NCBI RefSeq assembly: GCF_017309075.1
Contig: NZ_JAEMGS010000004.1
Location: 124,001 to 188,000 of the forward strand
Source: Motiliproteus sp. SC1-56
Lineage (GTDB): Bacteria; Pseudomonadota; Gammaproteobacteria; Pseudomonadales; Balneatricaceae
Reading direction: 5' to 3'
Length of the DNA stretch: 64,000 bases
The position numbers were made by a program, and so were the translations under genes. The notes under the pieces are model-generated. The model had not been told where the DNA came from. It ran no database searches and worked only from the letters and a program-made list of their open reading frames with translations. The stretch's first letter is position 1. The number at the start of each line of letters is the position of its first letter. Shown in pieces: positions 12,387-20,860 of this stretch.

Positions 12387-12964
12387 GGGCGCTCCTGGTT
12401 ATCGGTTGATGCTTCGCTGCCGGGGGGCTGTGTCGTCCTGGCCGGTCGCGGGGTGGCAGGGCGAATGCACCTGTCCCGGGGCTACCTCTTGAGCGCATGC
12501 ATTCATCAGTATTAGTTTTTCTTATAGTGATAAATCATTCTAACTAATTGTGTTTGAAGGGCAAGTTGCGAGCGGCTATAGCTTCAAGGCGGCATCAGAG
12601 CCGGACGGTGAGGCTCTGACCCAAACAGCCCTGCAACCGTGGTACGTGCAGGGGATGGTCGGAAAACAATCGCCAGGAGAGTCTGGAAGTGTCCGAACAG
12701 TTCGCCATCACCAACGCTTCAAACCCGGTCGCGCGTGCGGACATACCTTCCATTGTTGACATCCCTTACCTTTTTGACACACCTCCCCTTTCCTATTGCC
12801 CCGCACGGGCAGCGGCTGTAACTCCGCCTCGCAACCGCGGTGACAGTCACCGGGACTGGCGGCCCGCGAGTGACGGCCTGCGAATATCGGCCCGCAACCG
12901 CCACCCTCTTCGGCGTTTGCGTCGGTAAACGGATTACAAAAATAACCACAGCGGATAGGCAACC
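12387..12964 (+). promoter_or_regulatory. Divergent LysR/catabolic-operon control region
   Basis: This 578-bp region lies between the divergent LysR gene and the glutamine-synthetase-like gene and must contain both promoters and the LysR operator. The stretch at 12505-12545 is AT-rich and fits a promoter zone for both directions. The structured segment described separately begins at about 12551. Between 12720 and 12960 I see a GC-rich stretch without recognisable sites. Confidence 0.5.
12551..12700 (+). ncRNA. Candidate structured leader RNA with partial cobalamin-riboswitch resemblance
   Basis: Three stem-loops follow each other: TTGAAG (12554-12559) with CTTCAA (12582-12587); an 8-bp stem TCAGAGCC/GGCTCTGA (12595-12619, 9-nt loop); and CCCTGCA/TGCAGGG (12629-12653) with an inner CGT/ACG pairing. 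A GCCAGGAGA box follows at 12672-12680. The order, a GGTGA loop, then CAGCCCTGCAACCGT, a complementary GCAGGG strand and a GCCAGGAGA box, parallels the AdoCbl riboswitch core (GGTGxxAA, GCCCCGCnACTGT, GCCAGGAGACCTGCC). Several conserved positions differ, so this may be a divergent member, a different RNA, or coincidence. It lies 265 bp upstream of the ligase ATG. Confidence 0.3.
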
Positions 12965-14344
12965 ATGATGAACCCCAGAGATGTAAAGACCGCTGAAGAT
13001 GCACGGCGCATCGTCGAGGAGCGCAACCTGACTCACGTCAAAGTGGGCCTGTTTGACAACGACGGCGTCATGCGAGGCAAGTACATGAGCCGCGAGAAGT
13101 TCTTCTCCTCTCTGGAGGGCGGCTTCGCGTTCTGCGATGTGGTGCTCGGCTGGGACTCCTGTGATCAGCTCTATGAGAACGTAGGGGTCAGCTTTACCGG
13201 TTGGCATACGGGCTATCCCGATGCGCCGGTGCGTGTCCTGCCGGAGAGCTGCCGGGAGATACCCTTTGAGCCGGGAATGTTGCTGTTTCTCTGTGACTTC
13301 GAAGGGGACGCTGCGGCCATCTGCCCGCGCAATGTCCTGCACCGGGTGCTGGATAAGGCCGATGCGATGGGCTTCGACGCCTCTGCGGCCTTTGAATATG
13401 AGTTTTTTCTGTTCAACGAAACGCCCCACTCGGCGCGCGCCAAAAATTATCGCAACCTCGAGCCCATTACCCCCGGCTTTTTCGGTTACTCGATGCTGCG
13501 CAACTCCGTCCATTCCGAGCTCTATCTGGAGCTGATGGCGCTGTGCGAGAAGATGGACTTCCCGATCGAGGGGTTGCACACGGAGACCGGCCCCGGTGTG
13601 CTGGAGGCGGCGCTGGCCGTTGACAGCGCGGGCGAGGCGGCTGACAAGGCGGCCCTGTTCAAGACCTTCACCAAGGTCTGGGCGCAGCGCAAAGAGATGA
13701 TGGCGACCTTCATGGCCAAGTGGTCCAACGACTACCCGGGGCAGTCGGGCCACATCCATATGTCGTTGCGGCACAAGGACACGGGGCGTTCTGCGTTTTA
13801 CGACCCGGACCAGGCCATGAACATGAGCAAGCTGCAGCGTCACTTCGTCGCCGGGCAGCAGAAACTGATGCCGGAACTTTTGGTGATGATGGCGCAGACC
13901 GTCAACGCCTACTCGCGACTGATTCCCGGTTTCTGGGCCCCGACCGACGCGACCTGGGGCTGTGAGAACCGCACCACCGCGTTGCGGGTGATTCCCGGCT
14001 CAGACAAGTCGCAGCGGGTCGAATACCGGCTCGGCTCCGCCGACGCCAACCCCTACATCGCATTGGCCGCGGCGCTCGGTTCAGGTCTTTACGGCATCGA
14101 GCAGGCGCTCGAGCCCGAAGAGATGGTCGCCGGTAACGCCTACGAGCAACAGCACCCCCAACACCTGGCCCTGCCCCAGACGCTTTCTGATGCCGCCGCG
14201 ATGTTGCGGCGCTCTGAGGCGGCACGGGCGCTGTTCGGCAGTGCCTTTGTCGATCACTACGCGGCGACACGGGACTGGGAGGCGCGCGAATTCCGCAAGC
14301 ACATCACGGATTGGGAGCTGCAGCGCTATTTCGAAATCATCTAA
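12965..14344 (+). CDS. Glutamine-synthetase-family ligase (probable gamma-glutamyl-amine synthetase)
   Basis: A 459-residue protein of the glutamine synthetase fold. Motifs include AFEYEFFLFNE (metal-binding glutamates), GLHTETGPGVLEAAL, SGHIHMSLR, and a C-terminal ENRTTALRVIPG followed by VEYRLGSADANPYIALAA. It lacks the length and adenylylation context of GlnA and resembles the PuuA/IpuC/GlnA4 type, which ligates glutamate to an amine using ATP. It is the first gene of a tight run with an aldehyde dehydrogenase, an iron alcohol dehydrogenase and a glutamine-amidotransferase-like hydrolase. This supports a role in capping an amine substrate. The substrate itself cannot be read from sequence. 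Confidence 0.8.
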   Translation: MMNPRDVKTAEDARRIVEERNLTHVKVGLFDNDGVMRGKYMSREKFFSSLEGGFAFCDVVLGWDSCDQLYENVGVSFTGWHTGYPDAPVRVLPESCREIPFEPGMLLFLCDFEGDAAAICPRNVLHRVLDKADAMGFDASAAFEYEFFLFNETPHSARAKNYRNLEPITPGFFGYSMLRNSVHSELYLELMALCEKMDFPIEGLHTETGPGVLEAALAVDSAGEAADKAALFKTFTKVWAQRKEMMATFMAKWSNDYPGQSGHIHMSLRHKDTGRSAFYDPDQAMNMSKLQRHFVAGQQKLMPELLVMMAQTVNAYSRLIPGFWAPTDATWGCENRTTALRVIPGSDKSQRVEYRLGSADANPYIALAAALGSGLYGIEQALEPEEMVAGNAYEQQHPQHLALPQTLSDAAAMLRRSEAARALFGSAFVDHYAATRDWEAREFRKHITDWELQRYFEII

Positions 14345-14378
14345 TCGGCCCGGGGCCGCATCGGACAGAGACCAGATC

Positions 14379-15770
14379 ATGACGTCGATACAACAGACCT
14401 TTTCACCCATCGATGGCGCTCTTTATGTGGAGCGGGCGCTGGCCAGTCAAGCCGAAATAGATGCGGCCTGTGCGCGGGCCGTGCAGGTTCAGGCGGCGTG
14501 GAGGCAGGTGCCGCTTGGTGAGCGCCAGGAGATCTGCCGCAAGGCGGTCGACGCCTTCGTGGCCAGCAAAGAGGCGATCGCCGAAGAGCTGTGCTGGCAA
14601 ATGGGGCGCCCGATCCGTTACGCCGCCGGCGAGGTCGGCGGGTTCGAAGAGCGGGCCCGTTACATGATCGATGTTGCCGAGGACGCCCTGGCGCCGGTGC
14701 GGGTGCCCGAGAAAGAAGGGTTTACCCGCTACATACGCCGCGAACCGCTGGGCGTGGTGCTGGTGATCGCACCCTGGAATTATCCCTACCTGACCGCCGT
14801 CAACGCGGTGATGCCGGCCATCCTGGCTGGCAACGCGGTGCTGCTCAAGCACTCGGCCCAGACGCCCCTGTGCGCCGAGCGCATGGCCGAGGCGTTTGCG
14901 GCGGCGGGGCTGCCGGAAGGCGTGTTCCAGTATCTGCACCTGAGTCATGCCGATACCGAAGCGCTGATCGGATCGGATGCGATCGATTACGTCGCCTTCA
15001 CGGGTTCGGTTCCCGGGGGCGCGATGGTCGAGCGTGCCGCCGCCGGCCGGTTTATCGGTGTCGGCCTCGAGCTGGGAGGGAAGGACCCCGCCTATGTCCG
15101 TGCCGACGCCGACCTGGATCACGCGGTGGAGGCCACCATTGACGGCGCTTTTTTCAACTCGGGCCAGTCCTGTTGCGGGATTGAACGCATCTACGTGCAA
15201 GAGGCCATTTACGATGCCTTTGTCGAGAAGGCCGTTGCGCTGGTTAAGCAGTACCGGCTCGGTCGCTCGGATGACCCGGCAACAACCCTCGGCCCGGTCG
15301 TGCGCGCATCCGCCGCGGACTTTGTCCGCGAGCAGGTTCGTGACGCCGTGGCACAAGGCGCCAAGACGCACATCGACCCGGCCGATTTCCCCGCGGATTC
15401 GGCAGGCACCCCTTACCTGGCTCCCCAGGTACTTACCGACGTGGACCACCGCATGCGGGTCATGACCGAGGAGTCCTTCGGCCCCGTCGTCGGCATCCAG
15501 AAGGTGCGGGACGATGAGGAGGCGATCGCGCTCATGAACGACAGCGCGTTCGGGCTGACCGCCGCCATCTTCACCCGCGATGTGAAGGCCGGCGAGGCGC
15601 TGGGGCAGCGGGTCGAGACCGGCACCCTGTTCGTTAACCGTTGTGATTATCTCGATCCCGCGCTGGCATGGACCGGCATCAAAAACTCGGGACGCGGCTG
15701 CACCCTTTCCCGGCTGGGGTACGAGTCACTGACCCGGCCCAAGTCTTTCCACATCAAATTAGAATGCTAA
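14379..15770 (+). CDS. NAD(P)-dependent aldehyde dehydrogenase
   Basis: A 463-residue ALDH superfamily enzyme. The cofactor region contains VVLVIAPWNYPYLTAVNA and FTGSVPGG. The general-base glutamate is in LELGGKDPAYV and the catalytic cysteine in NSGQSCCGIERIYV. The C-terminal EESFGPVVGIQ and GRGCTLSRLG are typical of the family. ATG 14379 gives a standard N-terminus (MTSIQQTFSPIDGALY). Longer in-frame starts inside the upstream gene would add about 63 residues of out-of-frame translation of that gene. It begins 34 bp after the ligase and would oxidise the aldehyde made by the following alcohol dehydrogenase. Confidence 0.9.
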   Translation: MTSIQQTFSPIDGALYVERALASQAEIDAACARAVQVQAAWRQVPLGERQEICRKAVDAFVASKEAIAEELCWQMGRPIRYAAGEVGGFEERARYMIDVAEDALAPVRVPEKEGFTRYIRREPLGVVLVIAPWNYPYLTAVNAVMPAILAGNAVLLKHSAQTPLCAERMAEAFAAAGLPEGVFQYLHLSHADTEALIGSDAIDYVAFTGSVPGGAMVERAAAGRFIGVGLELGGKDPAYVRADADLDHAVEATIDGAFFNSGQSCCGIERIYVQEAIYDAFVEKAVALVKQYRLGRSDDPATTLGPVVRASAADFVREQVRDAVAQGAKTHIDPADFPADSAGTPYLAPQVLTDVDHRMRVMTEESFGPVVGIQKVRDDEEAIALMNDSAFGLTAAIFTRDVKAGEALGQRVETGTLFVNRCDYLDPALAWTGIKNSGRGCTLSRLGYESLTRPKSFHIKLEC

Positions 15771-15780
15771 GAGGCGTGCC

Positions 15781-16944
15781 ATGACCCAGTTGACTGCTAA
15801 TTGGAACTATCCCAACAGCATCCGTGCCGGCGCAGGGCGCATTGATGAGTTGCCCGCCCTCTGCGCTCAGCTGGCCATCAAGGCGCCCTTGCTGGTGACC
15901 GATCCGGGGCTGGCGACACTGCCGATGGTCGAAGACGCGGTCAATGCCTGTCGAGGGGCGGGGCTCGACTGCGGCCTGTTCTTCGGCATACAGGGTAATC
16001 CGACCGGTGAGAATGTGACGGCAGGTGTCAGCGCCTACCGTGACGGCCGGCACGACGGCATCATCGCCTTTGGGGGTGGTTCGGCCCTGGATGCGGGCAA
16101 GGCCGTGGCGCTGATGGTGGGGCAGGAGCGGCCCCTGTGGGACTTCGAGGACGTTGGCGATAACTGGACCCGCGTTAACGAGGCGGGCATGGCGCCGATC
16201 ATTGCCGTGCCCACCACCGCGGGCACGGGCTCGGAGGTGGGCAGGGCCTCGGTGATCACCGATGCGCCCAACCACGTCAAGCGGATTATCTTTCACCCGA
16301 AAATGCTGCCCTCGGTGGTGATCCTCGACCCTGAACTGACCTGCGGCCTTCCCCCCCATATCACCGCCGCGACGGGGATGGATGCGCTGTCGCACAACCT
16401 CGAGGCGTTGTGTGCACCCTCCTATCACCCCATGGCTGAAGGGATCGCCGTCGAGGGGATCCGGTTGGTTAAGGAATATCTGCCGCGGGCGGTGGCCAAC
16501 GGTGACGACCTGGAAGCGCGCACCCAGATGCTGGTCGCTTCCAGCATGGGCGCCACCGCGTTTCAGAAAGGGCTGGGGGGGATGCATGCCCTGGCCCATC
16601 CGCTGGGGGCGCTGTTTAACGCTCACCATGGGCTGCTCAACGCGATCCTGATGCCCTATGTGCTCAAGGCCAATCGCGAGGCCATTGAGGCCCGCATCGT
16701 CAGGCTGTCGCGTTACCTCGGGCTGAAACAGGCCTCCTTCGATGGCTTCCTGGAGTGGGTGCTGGCGCTGCGCGGTCAACTCGAGATCCCCCATACCCTG
16801 ACCGATATCGGCATCGGTGACAGCGGCGCCGAGCGTGTTGGCCGTATGGCCGTGGCCGATCCCTCGGCCGGTGGAAACCCGATCCCGTTTGATGCCGAGC
16901 GCTATAGCGCGATCTTCTGCGATGCCGTTAACGGAAGGGTTTGA
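15781..16944 (+). CDS. Iron-containing alcohol dehydrogenase
   Basis: A 387-residue group III (Fe-ADH) enzyme with the NAD site GGGSALDAGKAVAL, then VPTTAGTGSEV, and the metal ligands in TGMDALSHNLEAL (Asp and His), with further histidines in MHALAHPLGALFNAHHG. It begins 10 bp after the aldehyde dehydrogenase behind a GAGG ribosome-binding site. Its presence sets this operon apart from the putrescine (Puu) route, which uses an oxidase, and suggests an alcohol group on the glutamylated substrate. Confidence 0.9.
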   Translation: MTQLTANWNYPNSIRAGAGRIDELPALCAQLAIKAPLLVTDPGLATLPMVEDAVNACRGAGLDCGLFFGIQGNPTGENVTAGVSAYRDGRHDGIIAFGGGSALDAGKAVALMVGQERPLWDFEDVGDNWTRVNEAGMAPIIAVPTTAGTGSEVGRASVITDAPNHVKRIIFHPKMLPSVVILDPELTCGLPPHITAATGMDALSHNLEALCAPSYHPMAEGIAVEGIRLVKEYLPRAVANGDDLEARTQMLVASSMGATAFQKGLGGMHALAHPLGALFNAHHGLLNAILMPYVLKANREAIEARIVRLSRYLGLKQASFDGFLEWVLALRGQLEIPHTLTDIGIGDSGAERVGRMAVADPSAGGNPIPFDAERYSAIFCDAVNGRV

Positions 16945-16956
16945 GGGGGGGATCTG

Positions 16957-17673
16957 ATGAAGATCGGTATTCTGCAATGCGATGACGTGTTGGAGGCGCT
17001 GCAGCCTGAATTTGGCAACTACCCGGCGATGTTCGAACAGATGCTGGGAGAGTTTGCGCCGGGCTGGCAGTTCGTCACCTATCGGGTCATCGACGGGCTA
17101 CTGCCCCGGTCCGTGGATGAGTGTGATGGTTACATCACCACGGGCAGCCGTCACGGCATCAACGATGGGGCGCCCTGGATTGATCAACTGCAGCGTTTTG
17201 TCGCGGAGCTGGCGCAGGCCGAAAAGAAGTATGTCGGCATCTGCTTCGGGCACCAGCTGCTCGCCAAGGCGCTGGGCGGCGAGGTCGGCCGCTCGGCGCG
17301 CGGGTGGGGGGTCGGCGTTTCCTTTACGCGCATCAATATTGAGAAACCCTGGATGAAACCCTTCCAGCCCGGACTGGACCTGGTGGTCAGTCATCAGGAT
17401 CAGATTGAAGTCCTGCCCGAGGGGGCGGAGGTGTTGGCCAGCAGCGCCTTCTGCCCCTACTACATGGTGCAGTACAACCGCCACCTGATGACCATCCAGG
17501 GACACCCGGAATTCAGCAAGGCGTACTCCAGCGCGTTGATGGATTACCGTAAGGACCGCATCCCGGCCGAGCGGATTCGCGAGGGCAAGGCGTCGTTGTC
17601 GGCTGAGGTCGACGACCGCTTGACGATGCAGTGGATCATCAATTTCTTTGCAGAGGGTCATACCGGTGATTAG
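16957..17673 (+). CDS. Class I glutamine-amidotransferase-like protein (possible gamma-glutamyl hydrolase)
   Basis: A 238-residue class I GATase fold. The nucleophile Cys lies in VGICFGHQLLAKALGG (elbow GxCxGHQ) and the catalytic His-Glu pair in IQGHPEFSKAY. No synthase partner domain is encoded nearby. The operon instead contains a glutamine-synthetase-like ligase, so by analogy with PuuD/IpuF the likely job is hydrolysing the gamma-glutamyl amide at the end of the pathway. A strong G-rich ribosome-binding site precedes ATG 16957, 12 bp after the alcohol dehydrogenase. A terminator follows at 17699. Confidence 0.75.
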   Translation: MKIGILQCDDVLEALQPEFGNYPAMFEQMLGEFAPGWQFVTYRVIDGLLPRSVDECDGYITTGSRHGINDGAPWIDQLQRFVAELAQAEKKYVGICFGHQLLAKALGGEVGRSARGWGVGVSFTRINIEKPWMKPFQPGLDLVVSHQDQIEVLPEGAEVLASSAFCPYYMVQYNRHLMTIQGHPEFSKAYSSALMDYRKDRIPAERIREGKASLSAEVDDRLTMQWIINFFAEGHTGD

Positions 17674-17698
17674 GCCCTGCCGGTTGGCGCAATCATTA

Positions 17699-17723
17699 GG
17701 GGAGTTCGCGCGTCCCCGTTTTT
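17699..17723 (+). terminator. Probable intrinsic terminator after the enzyme module
   Basis: GGGGA (17699-17703) pairs with TCCCC (17713-17717) around a 9-nt GC-rich loop and is followed by GTTTTTG. It separates the ligase-to-hydrolase genes from the TRAP genes, suggesting either partial read-through or a separate TRAP promoter in the 108 bp that follow. Confidence 0.5.
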
Positions 17724-17831
17724 GTTGTACCCAATGAGAGACGTCCTTGCTCTTTTGGCGCATGCCTCCTTGGGCAGGCGAGGCAAGGGTTTAATCGGTT
17801 GGGCTGAAAGAGATAAAAAACGGGAGGCTTC

Positions 17832-18338
17832 ATGCCCAATGTAATAAAAGTCTATGTGCATTATGTTGATGCAATTAATAGACGGATCGGGCGAATTATG
17901 ATGTACATGATATTTGCGCTGATGGGCATCTTGCTATATTCGTCGATTACCAAGACGTTTTTCCTGCCGTCCTTGTGGACGTTGGAAATGGCCCAGTTTT
18001 TTATGGTCGGTTATTACATGTTGGGCGGCGCCTACTCTCTTCAGCTTGGCTCCCATGTGCGCATGGACCTCTTGTACGGGTCCTGGAGAAAGAAGAACAA
18101 GCTGTCCATGGATGTCATTACCATCTTATTTCTGATTTTTTATCTGTCCGTAATGCTGTACGGCGGTTATTCAAGCACTGAATATGCGCTGGAATATGGA
18201 GAGCGTAGTTACTCCTCGTGGCGGCCCTATATGGCGCCCATAAAGATAGTGATGTGTGTCGGTATTTTAATGATGCTCCTTCAAGCTATATCGGAGTTAT
18301 TTAAAGACGTTGCCCGGCTGCGCGGAGAAGAACTATGA
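17832..18338 (+). CDS. TRAP transporter small membrane subunit (DctQ family)
   Basis: A 168-residue membrane protein with four predicted helices: MMYMIFALMGILLYSS (near 24-40), WTLEMAQFFMVGYYMLGG (50-70), VITILFLIFYLSVMLYGG (95-115) and PIKIVMCVGILMMLLQA (138-156). DctQ subunits pair with DctM to make the symporter. Its DNA is clearly more AT-rich than neighbouring genes, especially over the first 100 bp. The stop overlaps the dctM start by 4 bp (ATGA). Confidence 0.85.
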   Translation: MPNVIKVYVHYVDAINRRIGRIMMYMIFALMGILLYSSITKTFFLPSLWTLEMAQFFMVGYYMLGGAYSLQLGSHVRMDLLYGSWRKKNKLSMDVITILFLIFYLSVMLYGGYSSTEYALEYGERSYSSWRPYMAPIKIVMCVGILMMLLQAISELFKDVARLRGEEL

Positions 18339-19654
18339 GTTACGAACTGATTGCATTGTTGATGTTCTCATCGATGATGCTGATGCTGCTGACCGGGCAG
18401 CGGGTGTTTGCCGCGATCGGTTTCATCGCGGTCACGGCGTCGCTACTGCTCTGGGGTGAAGGGGGCTCTGAGATCGGTTTCAGTGCGGCCATGAAACTGA
18501 TGAAGTGGTATCCGCTGCTGACCCTGCCAGTTTTCATCTACATGGGTTACATGCTGTCCGAGTCGGGGCTGGCCGACGACCTGTATGGCATGTTCCATGT
18601 CTGGATGGGGCCACTGAACGGTGGCTTGGCGATCGGCACGATCGCCTTGATGGTGGTGGTGTCGGCGATGAACGGACTCAGCGTCGCGGGGATGGCCATC
18701 GGTGCCAGTATCGCCCTGCCTGAGCTGTTGCGGCGAGGGTATGACAAGATCATGGTGACCGGCGTGATTCAGGCCGGCAGCTCCCTGGGAATACTGGTGC
18801 CTCCCAGCGTGGTGCTGGTGCTCTACGGCATGATTGCCCGCCAGCCGGTCGGTCAGCTGTGGATGGCCGGGGTGATCCCGGGCCTGCTGATGGCCGCCCT
18901 GTTTGTCATTTACATTGCTGTTCGCTGCCGGCTCCAGCCCAATCTAGGGCCCTCCCTGCCCGCGGAAGAGCGCGACATGCCTCTTCGAGAAAAGCTCAAG
19001 CTACTCAAGGCTGGCATTGTCCCGCTGTTTATCTTCTTCTCCATGACCGGACTGTTCCTGATGGGGGTCACCAGCTTGGTTGAGAGCTCCGCGGTGGGCG
19101 CTGCCGCTGCGACCCTGGCGGCCCTGGTGAAACGGCGCCTGACCCGAGCCGTGCTGGAACAGACGCTGCGCAAGACGCTGGGGATCTCTTGCATGTTTAT
19201 GTGGATTATCCTCGCGGCGCTCTGTTTTGGCGCCGTCTTTGACGGGCTTGGCGCCGTCAAAGCGATCGAAAGTCTGTTTGTCGAGCGGCTCGGGCTGACG
19301 CCCTGGCAGATCCTGATCCTGATGCAGCTGTCGTACCTGCTCATGGGAACCTTTCTGGACGATACGGCGATGCTGGTCATTGTGGCGCCCCTGTTCATAC
19401 CGCTGGTCGGATCCCTCGGCTTTGATCTGGTCTGGTACGGCGTGCTTTACACCATTACCTGCCAGGTCGCCTATATGACGCCCCCGTTCGGATACAACCT
19501 GTTCCTGATGCGGGCGATGGCGCCGCCCGAAGTGACCCTGATCGACATCTATCGCTCGGTCATCCCGTTCGTGCTGATCATGATTCTGGCTCTGACATTG
19601 GTAATGGCCTATCCGCAGCTGGCGCTGTGGCTGCCCGGGTATTTCTACGGTTGA
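18335..19654 (+). CDS. TRAP transporter large membrane subunit (DctM family)
   Basis: A 439-residue, very hydrophobic protein, as expected for the 12-helix DctM translocation subunit driven by a sodium or proton gradient. Family segments include LPVFIYMGYMLSESGLADDL, VSAMNGLSVAGMAIGAS, AGSSLGILVPPSVVLVLYG and MGTFLDDTAMLVIVAPLF. It is translationally coupled to dctQ and followed 153 bp later by the binding-protein gene. Confidence 0.92.
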   Translation: MSYELIALLMFSSMMLMLLTGQRVFAAIGFIAVTASLLLWGEGGSEIGFSAAMKLMKWYPLLTLPVFIYMGYMLSESGLADDLYGMFHVWMGPLNGGLAIGTIALMVVVSAMNGLSVAGMAIGASIALPELLRRGYDKIMVTGVIQAGSSLGILVPPSVVLVLYGMIARQPVGQLWMAGVIPGLLMAALFVIYIAVRCRLQPNLGPSLPAEERDMPLREKLKLLKAGIVPLFIFFSMTGLFLMGVTSLVESSAVGAAAATLAALVKRRLTRAVLEQTLRKTLGISCMFMWIILAALCFGAVFDGLGAVKAIESLFVERLGLTPWQILILMQLSYLLMGTFLDDTAMLVIVAPLFIPLVGSLGFDLVWYGVLYTITCQVAYMTPPFGYNLFLMRAMAPPEVTLIDIYRSVIPFVLIMILALTLVMAYPQLALWLPGYFYG

Positions 19655-19807
19655 TGGGAGGCGTTAACCGCTCTCAGGGCCAGGTAACAACGCATTTTCA
19701 AACACATTTACGTTCAGACGGGGGATGAAAACGAGTGCAGTAGGGATTTCAACTTCAAACACATCCGGTTTCGCTGGTTAGAGGAAACTGTTACGGAGAT
19801 AACAACC

Positions 19808-20860
19808 ATGACGAATAGACGTGATTTTTTGAAAAAGGCCGGCGCGGCAGCCGGTGTTGCGGCGGGAACTGCTGTTTTGGGAGCGCCTGCTGTTCACGCA
19901 AAGTCGACCATCAAGTGGCGGTTGCAGACCTATGCAGGGCCTGCACTGGGAGAGCACGTCATCAAACCCGCGATTGACGCCTTTAACAAGGCGGCCAACG
20001 GAGAGATGGAGATCGAGCTCTTTTATGCCGATCAGCTCGTCCCGACCGGGGAGCTGTTTCGCGCCATGCAGCGTGGAACCATCGATGCCGTTCAATCAGA
20101 TGACGACTCGATTGCCGCGCCCGTCGATATCTCGGTATTTGGCGGTTATTTCCCCTTCGCGACGCGATACAGCCTGGATGTGCCGGTCCTGTTCAACCAG
20201 TACGGGCTGAACGAGATCTGGGAAGAAGCTTACGATGAGGTTAAGGGCGTCAAGTGGCTGAGCGCAGGCTCCTGGGATCCGTGCCATTTTGCCACCAAGG
20301 AGCCCATCACCAGCCTGGCTGACCTTAAGGGCAAGCGGGTGTTTACCTTCCCCACGGCCGGTCGCTTCCTGTCCCGGTTCGGGGTCGTGCCGGTTACCCT
20401 GCCGTGGGAGGATGTGGAAGTCGCCCTGCAGACCGGCGAGCTGGACGGCATCGCCTGGTCCGGCATCACCGAGGACTACACGGTGGGCTGGGCTGACGTG
20501 ACCCAGTACTTCCTGACCAACAACATCTCCGGCGCCTGGTGCGGTTCCTTCTTCGCCAACTCCGAGCGTTGGGAAGAGCTGCCCGAACACCTCAAGACCC
20601 TGTTCCGGGTGTGCATGGACAGCTCCCACTACTATCGCCAGCACTGGTACTGGGGTGGCGAGGCGAAGTTGCGTACCGCCGGCACCAAGCTCAAGCTGAC
20701 CTCAATCCCCGACAGCGAGTGGGCTCAGGTCGAAGCCGAGGCGCTCAAGTTCTGGGATGAAGTGGCCAAGGAAAGTCCGCGCAATGCCAAGGTGGTGAAG
20801 ATTCTCAAGGAATATAACGCCACCATGGAGAAAGCGGGGCGCCCCTACCGTTACGGCTGA
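19808..20860 (+). CDS. TRAP transporter substrate-binding protein (DctP family), Tat-exported
   Basis: A 350-residue periplasmic solute receptor. The N-terminus, NRRDFLKKAG followed by an alanine-rich stretch and APAVHA, is a twin-arginine signal peptide, so it is probably folded before export. The mature protein shows DctP features such as IKWRLQTYAGPALGEHVIKP and ADLKGKRVFTFPTAGRFL. The aromatic-rich pocket cannot be assigned to a ligand. Context suggests it captures the substrate of the upstream gamma-glutamylation enzymes. The gap before it has an 11-bp direct repeat TTCAAACACAT (19697 and 19754), perhaps a regulatory site. Confidence 0.9.
   Translation: MTNRRDFLKKAGAAAGVAAGTAVLGAPAVHAKSTIKWRLQTYAGPALGEHVIKPAIDAFNKAANGEMEIELFYADQLVPTGELFRAMQRGTIDAVQSDDDSIAAPVDISVFGGYFPFATRYSLDVPVLFNQYGLNEIWEEAYDEVKGVKWLSAGSWDPCHFATKEPITSLADLKGKRVFTFPTAGRFLSRFGVVPVTLPWEDVEVALQTGELDGIAWSGITEDYTVGWADVTQYFLTNNISGAWCGSFFANSERWEELPEHLKTLFRVCMDSSHYYRQHWYWGGEAKLRTAGTKLKLTSIPDSEWAQVEAEALKFWDEVAKESPRNAKVVKILKEYNATMEKAGRPYRYG

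Noticed and set aside
12551-12700. Glycine, TPP or guanidine riboswitch as identity of the leader RNA
   Set aside because: Their conserved core boxes are not present; only the cobalamin core gives an ordered partial match.
12719-13843. 374-codon minus-strand frame
   Set aside because: Antisense to the glutamine-synthetase-like gene; no conserved motif.
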